Of a DNA stretch of 39,525 nt, positions 32,820 through 39,525 are shown in pieces; position 1 is the stretch's first letter; each line of letters opens with the position of its first letter. Under the pieces are notes generated by a model. It saw only the letters and a program-made list of their open reading frames with translations, had not been told where the DNA came from and did not search any database. The DNA is taken from the IMG/VR virus record IMGVR_UViG_3300042294_004878, positions 1 through 39,525 of that record. One strand, written 5' to 3'. This DNA comes from a virus. The position numbers and the translations under genes were made by a program.

Positions 32820-33164
32820 TTATTCTATTGAGCCTGTTGGCATTGGTTGTGTCCAAAATGGTGTTGCTAGTAAATCCAGCATTGGTTGGTATAAATATTC
32901 AGGATATTCAGATGAATATATATCTGGTCTACCATATGTTCCTGCTTCTACAATGTATGATTCTGTTTGGTGGGTTTCCGGGTCATAGTAACTAGCAGTG
33001 TAACTTGCAGTTACTACTGTCACGTCATATTTCACAAATGTTTCTGTTTTATCTACACTATAGCGTAGTGTATCAATACTAGCTTCCAAAACTTGATTAA
33101 AGTTTATAGAACCTGTAAGGTTTGAAGGTAGAACCAACCATCTTCTATTTTCGAATGTATCCAT
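32820..33164 (-). CDS. Hypothetical small protein in fibre module
   Basis: A 114-residue protein of unknown function. It begins MDTFENRRWLVLPSNLTGSI, a compact start seen in small phage fibre-linker proteins, and continues with beta strands rich in Thr, Tyr and Val (FVKYDVTVVTASYTASYYDP). The C-terminal part is aromatic and Pro-rich (YSSEYPEYLYQPMLD). It lies 10 bases before the long fibre gene, so a connector or chaperone for that fibre is plausible. A late-motif variant lies 5 bases before its ATG. Confidence 0.68.
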   Translation of the reverse strand: MDTFENRRWLVLPSNLTGSINFNQVLEASIDTLRYSVDKTETFVKYDVTVVTASYTASYYDPETHQTESYIVEAGTYGRPDIYSSEYPEYLYQPMLDLLATPFWTQPMPTGSIE

Positions 33165-33168
33165 CTAT

Positions 33169-33178
33169 GATAAATATT
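33169..33178 (-). promoter_or_regulatory. Candidate late promoter, variant AATATTTATC
   Basis: Reads ATAATATTTATCATAG on the transcribed strand, 5 bases before the 114-residue gene and overlapping the upstream stop codon. It could give the long fibre extra expression. Weaker match than the tail-module copies. Confidence 0.33.
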
Positions 33179-34334
33179 ATGGTAAATTAAAACGTGTTTT
33201 ATATTTGTTGTAGTTTTGTGTTACTTCGGCTGCTGTAATTGCTCGATTATATACTTTTACAACTGCTAATGCTCCATTAAAATAATATCCTCCTGAATTA
33301 TAAGAGCCTATAAATTGGTTTCCTTGATTTGTGTTTAAAGTATATACAAGTGAATCTGATGTTTTAGCGGTTCCATTTACATAAGTAATTCTTTGGCCTG
33401 ATTTGAATGTGCCAACGACATGATTCCACGCATTGTTTGTCATAGTATTAGTAGGTGTATATTGGCTATTTCCGGCTTGCCTCCAAACAATATTACTACC
33501 TTCCATGAATAAACTATATTGTGTATTTACTGCACCTTTTTCAAACCAAAAACCGTTTTGACTTATTGCATATGGTTTAACAATAACTTCAACAGTTACT
33601 TCAGATACATCAAAAACATTTGATGATGGTATATTAATAAAATCATCTGTACCATCAAAGTACATTTGAGCATTTGAATCAAATGATACGTTTGATAAAT
33701 TTATAGTTGAATTTCCTACTATAGGTAATAAACCTTGTGTTGCTGAACGAGTACCTGTTGTAAATTGGGTTGGATATATTTGATTTTCTAGTTGAAAATC
33801 TTTTACGTAAATAGTGTTATTAGTATTTATATAAATAAAACAATAGGTTTGAGTATTTGAAGAGGCAACAGCATTAGCATAAGCATATAATCTTTCCCAT
33901 CCTGTACCTGTATGTGTGTTATAACTTTGGGCTACACCCCAGTTGTAGTCGCCTCCATAATACTCTAGCTGTAAAGTTGGGCCTGCAACTGTAGAATACA
34001 CCCAAGCTGACCATGAGTAATAGTTTCCAGTTGTTAAAGGTATAGACCAGTATACTCGGTTTTCATAATATACACCACTTGAAGTGCCTCGGTTAATTGC
34101 TAAAACTTTTTCTCCATTAAATAAAGCTACAGCACACGTTCCTCCTGATCCTAGTTGAGGGTTTGAGCCAGCTCCATTTCCTATAGCTAAACTATCTAAA
34201 GTAGGGTCAGTTATTTCTGTTGAAAAACGATTAGTAGTAGGCTTTCCTTTATACGAATTCACAGTATCTCCAGTGTCATACATGAACACCGAACCCGATG
34301 TCACTACTTTTCCATATCCATTTGCTACTGCCAT
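33177..34334 (-). CDS. LamG/concanavalin-type adhesin (second of tandem pair)
   Basis: A 385-residue appendage protein. Residues about 85-185 look like a carbohydrate-binding jelly roll (NYYSWSAWVYS, GWERLYAYANA, YVKDFQLENQ). Residues about 205-375 form a LamG/concanavalin A-like fold: AQMYFDGTDDFINIP, VTVEVIVKPY, NAWNHVVGTF, ITYVNGT and GYYFNGALAVVKVYNRAIT, the last being the typical closing strand of Laminin_G_3 domains. It shares an N-terminal DTGDT.NSY.G.PTTN block, the linker YPTQFTTGTRSATQGLLP and the ending NYNKYKTRFNLP with its neighbour. The two genes are separated by 3 bases. Glycan binding at the host surface is inferred. Confidence 0.85.
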   Translation of the reverse strand: MAVANGYGKVVTSGSVFMYDTGDTVNSYKGKPTTNRFSTEITDPTLDSLAIGNGAGSNPQLGSGGTCAVALFNGEKVLAINRGTSSGVYYENRVYWSIPLTTGNYYSWSAWVYSTVAGPTLQLEYYGGDYNWGVAQSYNTHTGTGWERLYAYANAVASSNTQTYCFIYINTNNTIYVKDFQLENQIYPTQFTTGTRSATQGLLPIVGNSTINLSNVSFDSNAQMYFDGTDDFINIPSSNVFDVSEVTVEVIVKPYAISQNGFWFEKGAVNTQYSLFMEGSNIVWRQAGNSQYTPTNTMTNNAWNHVVGTFKSGQRITYVNGTAKTSDSLVYTLNTNQGNQFIGSYNSGGYYFNGALAVVKVYNRAITAAEVTQNYNKYKTRFNLP

Positions 34335-34337
34335 ATC

Positions 34338-35591
34338 TTAACTTAAATTGAAACGTGATTTATATTGTTGGTAGTTTTGTTTGACTTGGTCTGCTGAAAG
34401 GGCTACATTGTATATTTTTGTAATTGGTATTTCTCCATTAAAAAATCCTCCTTTTGGGTTACTACCTGTACCTAAAACTACGGAAGGGCTTGATCCATAT
34501 CCAAATAAATTTGAGGGCATTACTGTTGATTGGGATCCATTTCTAAAACTAGGATTAACAGGAACTTGGTTTCCGTCAACAAATATTTGGTAATTACCTG
34601 TTTGTAATATAAAGACTACATGATGATAGTTCATATCCGAAAGGAGTGAGGAACCATTTGTATATGCAAATGATAGGTTTGTAGTGCCACTTCCTTCATT
34701 ATAAAATGATATACTTTCATTACCCCAATAACCTGTAAAATTTCCTAAAACAATATAACCATGTGGGGTTTCTCCTTCCATCCAACCTAATAATATTTTG
34801 TCGGATGAGGTGATTATGTTAGTTTTAAAAACTATTTCAATACTTAGTGTAGTGGTGTTTATATTATATAAATAACTTCCTAAATCTACATAATCATCTG
34901 TTCCATCAAAATACATTTGAGCATTTGAATTAAATGATACGGTTGATAAATTTATAGAAGTATTACTAATTAAAGGTAATAAGCCTTGAGTTGCTGAGCG
35001 AGTACCTGTTGTGAATTGGGTAGGATAAGATTTTTGTTCTACTTGAAGTCCATCCCACCAAATTAAAGCTCCATTTGTTGATGTAGCAACACGAGCTTGA
35101 ACATATGCTGTTGACCCATTAGTAAAAGTCATAGATATTGAGATACGTTGCCATTGGCCCGTTGCTGTAAAATTTCGAGCATCTAATTCAATATAATTCC
35201 CTGAACTATTAGCTCCAAATATCCAAATTTGTAGATTTACTCCAGCCCTAGCTAATGCATATACACTTACAGTCCATGTTTGACCAGATGAAGCAGCTGA
35301 AATATTGTTTCCTGGGTTATTGTAGGTACTACTATATGAATCCGCTCCAAATGAATATTCTTTTAAAGGGATTCCTCTAACTGGGGAAGGAGCAACTGAG
35401 GTGTCTCTCCCCCAGGTTGATGTATTTCCAGAAGATGCCCAGGTGTATAAATCTAAAGGATTAAAACTATTAAGATTACCAACAGTGTTTGTAGTAGGTT
35501 CTCCACGATAAGAATTTGAAGTATCACCTGTATCGTATGAAAATACAATATTACTATCTAAAGATGGGTTTGGTCCTACTGATGTTGGCAT
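34338..35591 (-). CDS. LamG/concanavalin-type adhesin (first of tandem pair)
   Basis: A 417-residue paralogue of the following gene, with the same plan: a short N-terminal DTGDTSNSYRGEPTTN block, a jelly-roll module (about 95-195, with GQTWTVSVYALAR and GQWQRISISMTFTN), the YPTQFTTGTRSATQGLLP linker and a LamG domain (about 215-405: AQMYFDGTDDYVDLGSYL, HHVVFILQ, YQIFVDGNQ, GGFFNGEIPITKIYNVALS). The last residues, NYQQYKSRFNLS, match the partner. Duplication followed by divergence in the binding loops suggests a broader or changed receptor range. It follows the 71-residue gene after one base. Confidence 0.85.
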   Translation of the reverse strand: MPTSVGPNPSLDSNIVFSYDTGDTSNSYRGEPTTNTVGNLNSFNPLDLYTWASSGNTSTWGRDTSVAPSPVRGIPLKEYSFGADSYSSTYNNPGNNISAASSGQTWTVSVYALARAGVNLQIWIFGANSSGNYIELDARNFTATGQWQRISISMTFTNGSTAYVQARVATSTNGALIWWDGLQVEQKSYPTQFTTGTRSATQGLLPLISNTSINLSTVSFNSNAQMYFDGTDDYVDLGSYLYNINTTTLSIEIVFKTNIITSSDKILLGWMEGETPHGYIVLGNFTGYWGNESISFYNEGSGTTNLSFAYTNGSSLLSDMNYHHVVFILQTGNYQIFVDGNQVPVNPSFRNGSQSTVMPSNLFGYGSSPSVVLGTGSNPKGGFFNGEIPITKIYNVALSADQVKQNYQQYKSRFNLS

Positions 35592-35592
35592 A

Positions 35593-35808
35593 TTATATAA
35601 ATCTTTCTACTTCTACTATATTAAGTGTTGGGTTCATTTTTAATTGAGTTTCCCATTCATCAAAATATTCTTTGTTTATCATTTCAGGGAATAATTTAAG
35701 TCCTAATTGTTCTATAATAGTAGTACCATCTAAAGTAACTACTACTTTATTCCACGTATCTCCATTTCTAGAGATAATTAATTTCATTGGTTTTAATTGA
35801 ATATTCAT
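35593..35808 (-). CDS. Hypothetical 71-residue protein in fibre module
   Basis: A small basic-to-neutral protein. It has beta strands (MKLIISRNGDTWNKVVVTLDG) followed by a helix (FPEMINKEYFDEWETQLKM) and a last strand LNIVEVERFI. It is soluble, with no known motif. It sits tightly between the fibrinogen-like and LamG genes (gaps of 4 and 1 bases), and its composition looks coding. Perhaps a small fibre-assembly chaperone, by position only. Confidence 0.65.
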   Translation of the reverse strand: MNIQLKPMKLIISRNGDTWNKVVVTLDGTTIIEQLGLKLFPEMINKEYFDEWETQLKMNPTLNIVEVERFI

Positions 35809-35812
35809 AATA

Positions 35813-36553
35813 TTACTTTATATAAACTGCCCCATATTGGTGATAATCATTTCCTGAGCCGTCCCAATAATAAGCATCTTGGTAATAATTACTAGGACCA
35901 CCACCCCAAACATTTCCACTCCAACAGGCTCCATACCAGAATGCCGAATTACTGTAAAAGGTTGAACAGTTTCCTGATCCATATGCATCTTGATCATTAT
36001 CATAAGTTGTTAATGAAAATCCACTAGCGGCATGATAACTATACATTCCTGGGGATCCTGTACCCGTTTCATCACTAACAGCAACAGGATTAGAAAAAGC
36101 AAAAGTACTAGTAAATCCATCAAATCTCCAACGGTATCTTTTTGTATGAGCACCGGTATTTCCTAATGCAGTTCCGTTAGTATTTGATACAAATTGTACT
36201 ACCTCAACTTTTCCTGCATTTGCTCTACCTCCTAAAAATTGCCAATATGATGTTCCTACAAAAATATTATAATTTGCTAAACCAGATAATCCTGAAGTTC
36301 CAGCAACTATTGTATTTGTTCCAGGGTTAGTTCCTGCACGGTAATTACATGTACTTACAGCATTATTATATGAAAGATTAGTGATCCCACCTGTATCTTT
36401 ACGGTTTGCCATAACACAAACCCATCCTCCACCTAAATATTCTTGATCAATATAAGCAGTTATATAGGAATTATTGTATTTGATATTATAGAACCCAGAT
36501 GGACCTACAATATCAGAAACAGATGTATAAATTGGACCATAGTTTAGTGCCAT
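35813..36553 (-). CDS. Fibrinogen-like (FReD-type) adhesin
   Basis: A 246-residue protein whose C-terminal half shows features of a fibrinogen-related domain: GFSLTTYDNDQDAYGSGNC, SAFWYGACWSGNVWGGG and YYQDAYYWDGSGNDYHQYGA, corresponding to the calcium-site DxD, the paired Cys around WWY..C and the closing aromatic block. Earlier WVCVMANRKD and FLGGRANAGKVEVVQF fit the same fold. FReD domains bind acetylated sugars and other glycans, so a receptor-binding tip is likely. It lies 3 bases after the large fibre gene, with start context AAGTTATGGC. It may be a detachable tip for that fibre. Confidence 0.75.
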   Translation of the reverse strand: MALNYGPIYTSVSDIVGPSGFYNIKYNNSYITAYIDQEYLGGGWVCVMANRKDTGGITNLSYNNAVSTCNYRAGTNPGTNTIVAGTSGLSGLANYNIFVGTSYWQFLGGRANAGKVEVVQFVSNTNGTALGNTGAHTKRYRWRFDGFTSTFAFSNPVAVSDETGTGSPGMYSYHAASGFSLTTYDNDQDAYGSGNCSTFYSNSAFWYGACWSGNVWGGGPSNYYQDAYYWDGSGNDYHQYGAVYIK

Positions 36554-36556
36554 AAC

Positions 36557-39525
36557 TTATTCCTTGTCAAATTCAGTAACTAATTTTTCTACATCTTTAC
36601 GTTCTGCAAACACTGTATAGAAACAGTTTATAATTCCTGCTTCAGAACCTACCGTAATATAAGTATCTGTTATCTCTTCTACCCACAATTCTTGTTTTCT
36701 TCCAATTGCGGTTAAATTCACTGTAATTGAATTTTCATCAACTAGTGCGTGCCAGTAGTCTGGGAGTTCTATACGGCTGGTATTCGTTAATTTACCACGA
36801 ACATATACTGAATGTTCAGGGCCTTCAAGTACACCATATTGTAATTTTTTTCCTTCTTTGGTTGGGTGATCGATGAGGAAGGATTTGGTTGTGGCACGGA
36901 ACGTTCCAACTACTTCTAGTTTAGCTCCTGGGTTTGTTGTGCCAATACCAATATTGCTACTAGTTTCGTAAATTACACTATTTGTAAGTGTATTTGCATC
37001 TTGCCATTTTGGAATGTAATTTGCTGTACCCGAACCATCTACTACACCTCCGGCAGTTTCAATTACGTTTCCGCTTGAATCAACTGCGAGATTGTAAGCA
37101 ACTGTGCCTGTGTTTGTACCGGAGCCATATGCATGTAATCTAAGTGCACCTGCTGAAGAAATTGTCATTCTAGCAGCACTATTAGTAGTGATTACTAATG
37201 GATATGCACCTTCACTATATAATACTCTAGAATAATTACCATAGCCAAAACCGCCACCTGATGAGTTGTCTATTCCTATATAAAATACACCTCCTGAATT
37301 TTGGGCTTGAAATAATGCATAATTAGATGTACCTTGAACTAATATTCTAGCATTACTAGCAGCAGTATCATATACATGAAATTTATACGATGGGCTATTA
37401 ATACCAACACCTACGTTACCACCATTAGTTACTATAAATCTACCTCCACCTATACCAGGTGCGTCTATAGAAAATGCACCGGTACCACCAATACTAATTG
37501 CATTGTATGCAGAATTAGTATCAATTCTAACACCATCAAAGTTTCCTGATGAAACAGACAATTTTCCATACATTGTAGTAGTACCAATACCTACTTCACC
37601 GCCATCAGTAATACGCATTCTTTCAGAACCATTAGTACCGAATGACATGTAATTGCCTGATCCATATTGAACAAAATATGTTGGTTTACCTGAAAGTTCA
37701 AATCTGTTTGTTACAGCATCCCAATGTCCGATGTTTATAACACCTGTGCCATCAGTGATTCGCAATGAATCTGCTGAAGTAGACGTAGTTGTTTGAACAG
37801 TCAATCGTGCACCAGGATTAGTAGTGCCAATACCTACATTATTTGCAAAGTAGTGATATGGATTAGGAGATGATGTGCCTATGCTATATTCCATGTAGCC
37901 ACTATTACTTTGTCCTATAAATGCATAATCTCCTCCGGAGAAGTCACCATTGATTGCATCATAGTATGTACCTGCAGCTCCAGTACCTGTGTTTGCAATA
38001 AACCACGCAGTATAAGAAGAATCTGAACTAAATATTCGGGCTGTTGCTGATGATATATCTAATACATGGCTTGGACTAGTAGTGCCAATACCTACGTTGC
38101 CATTATTAAGTACCCTAAATCTATTAACCCAGTTAGCATGCCCAACGGTTGCTGAAGAATAATATCCGATGTCTACTAATGGATTTGTTCCGCTGGAATA
38201 ATCTCCTACAAGTCTGAGACCAGCTGTTGTTTGGTCCATTCCTATTCCACTCCATCCACCATATGTGTTTATGAATAAAGGATTATTTGGAACAGTATTA
38301 CCAAATGATAAAGCTAATGTTGAATTGGTTCCAACAATATCAAGTTTAGCACCAGGATTGGTAGTGCCAATACCTACGTTACCTCCGTCAACAATGCGCA
38401 TTCGTTCGCTACCTTGCGTGCCAAATGTCAATCCATAATATCCTGCTAAATTTACAGGATTAGATCCGCTTGATTTTCCTAAACCATAATGTGGATAATC
38501 TCCGTATGCATCTCCAACATTGAATCCTATCTTACCATATGGTTCTACAGTTTCAATATTACCATTTACTGCTAATTTTTCACTTGGATTAGTTATGCCA
38601 ATACCTACATTACCTGATTCATCAATGATCATTCTCATATATGAACCAACAGAATAACTATCAGTTGTACCAAAATACATTTTAGTACCATATGCACCAT
38701 CAGATCTTATATAAATACCTGCGTGTGCATTTGCTCCACCGCCTGCGTCACTTGCACCAAATGTTATAGCATTACCATAATTATCTGAAGTAGTTCCTGG
38801 GTCTAAATGTATGGTTCCTACTGTAGTTCCTGGATTGGTTGTATTCCAATTAGCAGATCCACCTTCGATATAAAGTTTAGATCCAGGGTTAGTAGTGCCA
38901 ATACCAACGTTGCCATCATATTGAATAGTCATTCTAGGTGTACCACCTGTACCGGTACCATAATGGTGAGTATAAAAATGTATATTTTGGCTATAATTTC
39001 CATTATATGGAGCCGGTGCGTTTACGCTTTCAATTTGAAGACCATTATATCCATCTGTGCCTGGTGAACTATATGAAGTACCAATATATTTAGATCCTGC
39101 TTCTAGATATCCATTTGCAGTAGATCCTAGGGCTATATTTCCATTAACTTGGAGTTTTTGTCCTGGACTAGTAGTGCCAATACCTACGTTACCGCCATCT
39201 GGTTGTAAGGAAATGGCACTAACATTATTGGTCATTTTTAATATACCAACATTTGATGAATTAGTTGCTTGGAAATATGTTGTTCCGTTATACCAATATG
39301 TTGAATAACCAATAACATACATTTCATTTCTAAAGCCAGAGGTACCATTTACATCTAATTGATATGCAGGGTTAGTAGTGCCAATACCTACTTTACCAGA
39401 TTCATCAATAGTCATTCTCACACCGACACTTACACCATAGTAATGAGTTACAAAGTTTAGCTTTTGACTATAATTTCCACCAAGAGCAGTAGATTCAATA
39501 GACATACCTGCAATAAACTGATTTG
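36557..39525 (-). CDS. Large tail fibre with GIGTTNP repeats (5' end outside window)
   Basis: At least 988 residues. The frame stays open to the right edge, and the codons before the ATG at 39505 (NQFIAG) continue a repeat seen further on (NGLQIES...GNYSQ.IHF.THHYG), so that ATG is internal and the true start lies beyond 39525. About ten GIGTTNP units follow, each with a K(L/F)xV strand. The last 100 residues form a separate conserved-looking domain (LEGPEHSVYVRGKL, IELPDYWHALVDENSITVNL, ELWVEEITDTYITVG) like the C-terminal domains of T4-like marine phage fibres. Probably a long fibre reaching the host surface. The FReD-type gene follows 3 bases later. Confidence 0.87.
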   Translation of the reverse strand, partial: NQFIAGMSIESTALGGNYSQKLNFVTHYYGVSVGVRMTIDESGKVGIGTTNPAYQLDVNGTSGFRNEMYVIGYSTYWYNGTTYFQATNSSNVGILKMTNNVSAISLQPDGGNVGIGTTSPGQKLQVNGNIALGSTANGYLEAGSKYIGTSYSSPGTDGYNGLQIESVNAPAPYNGNYSQNIHFYTHHYGTGTGGTPRMTIQYDGNVGIGTTNPGSKLYIEGGSANWNTTNPGTTVGTIHLDPGTTSDNYGNAITFGASDAGGGANAHAGIYIRSDGAYGTKMYFGTTDSYSVGSYMRMIIDESGNVGIGITNPSEKLAVNGNIETVEPYGKIGFNVGDAYGDYPHYGLGKSSGSNPVNLAGYYGLTFGTQGSERMRIVDGGNVGIGTTNPGAKLDIVGTNSTLALSFGNTVPNNPLFINTYGGWSGIGMDQTTAGLRLVGDYSSGTNPLVDIGYYSSATVGHANWVNRFRVLNNGNVGIGTTSPSHVLDISSATARIFSSDSSYTAWFIANTGTGAAGTYYDAINGDFSGGDYAFIGQSNSGYMEYSIGTSSPNPYHYFANNVGIGTTNPGARLTVQTTTSTSADSLRITDGTGVINIGHWDAVTNRFELSGKPTYFVQYGSGNYMSFGTNGSERMRITDGGEVGIGTTTMYGKLSVSSGNFDGVRIDTNSAYNAISIGGTGAFSIDAPGIGGGRFIVTNGGNVGVGINSPSYKFHVYDTAASNARILVQGTSNYALFQAQNSGGVFYIGIDNSSGGGFGYGNYSRVLYSEGAYPLVITTNSAARMTISSAGALRLHAYGSGTNTGTVAYNLAVDSSGNVIETAGGVVDGSGTANYIPKWQDANTLTNSVIYETSSNIGIGTTNPGAKLEVVGTFRATTKSFLIDHPTKEGKKLQYGVLEGPEHSVYVRGKLTNTSRIELPDYWHALVDENSITVNLTAIGRKQELWVEEITDTYITVGSEAGIINCFYTVFAERKDVEKLVTEFDKE
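36900..39400 (-). repeat. Tandem-spaced GIGTTNP repeats in the truncated fibre
   Basis: About ten copies of the coding repeat. The 15-mer agtgccaatacctac occurs unchanged at 37823, 38081, 38363, 39173 and 39377. Together with the copies in the other fibre gene this gives at least eight identical stretches that could support recombination within and between the two genes. Confidence 0.85.

Noticed and set aside
19026-33178. TATAAATA on the plus strand read as classical T4 late promoters
   Set aside because: There are no plus-strand genes for them to serve; the position before minus-strand ATGs supports reading the motif in the other direction.
39503-39505. ATG as the start of the right-hand fibre
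   Set aside because: The frame is open to the window edge and the sequence before the ATG continues an internal repeat, so it is an internal Met.
28901-39525. Regularly repeated short DNA cores, suggestive of a CRISPR-like array
   Set aside because: The copies are in frame, encode VGIGTT, and are spaced irregularly by hundreds of bases; they are protein repeats.
1-39525. Lysogeny genes, tRNAs or attachment sites
   Set aside because: No integrase, repressor, cloverleaf-like sequence or direct-repeat att candidate was seen in the gaps, all of which are under 100 bases.

Overview
The window is an AT-rich, densely packed stretch of a tailed, contractile (T4-like, myovirus-type) bacteriophage genome. 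All 35 recognised genes lie on the minus strand, so transcription runs from high to low coordinates. The best host clue is a phage-encoded secreted protein with a type IX secretion (T9SS) C-terminal sorting tail, which points to a Bacteroidota host, probably a flavobacterium. The start contexts agree: A/T-rich leaders with little Shine-Dalgarno. The genome looks only distantly related to classical T4, with recognisable sheath, tube, T4_baseplate-family, UvsX, gp32 and DnaB-type helicase proteins but an unusual family A polymerase. No tRNA, IS element, integrase or CRISPR array was seen.

Layout in transcription order. (1) 39525-27650, adhesion module: a 5'-truncated fibre and a 1302-residue fibre, both built on GIGTT(N/S)P repeats; a fibrinogen-like protein; two tandem LamG-type proteins; small accessory proteins; and a guanidinoacetate/arginine-methyltransferase-like enzyme. 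(2) 27602-18738, tail tube and sheath module: two small proteins, two tandem sheath paralogues, tube, a small two-domain protein, a T4_baseplate-family protein overlapping an out-of-frame chaperone-like ORF, tape measure, and the first of two small paralogues. Most of these genes have their own copy of an ATATTTATAA motif just upstream, a candidate late promoter. (3) 18726-11386, baseplate module: the second small paralogue, a large coiled-coil structural protein, a LysM/gp53-like protein and a hub carrying a C-terminal muramidase-like domain. These genes have almost no intergenic space. (4) 11362-2558, replication and nucleotide module: short family A DNA polymerase, an unknown protein, gp32-like SSB without cysteines, UvsX recombinase, FEN/RNase H-type 5' nuclease, DnaB/gp41-type helicase, and class I ribonucleotide reductase beta and alpha. 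Two sites here share a different motif, GTTATTATATTTAA. (5) 2493-1, envelope module: the T9SS-sorted secreted protein, a small single-pass membrane protein and an outer-membrane-type lipoprotein (CsgG-like, truncated by the window edge).

The most novel part is module 5. It suggests the phage makes a protein for export to the host surface through the host's own T9SS, next to a lipoprotein that may form or modify an outer-membrane channel. Other points for follow-up are the exonuclease-degenerate family A polymerase, the methyltransferase inside the fibre cluster, the duplicated sheath, and a possible +1/-2 recoding site in the chaperone-like overlap. All functional calls are from reading the sequence; no database search was run.
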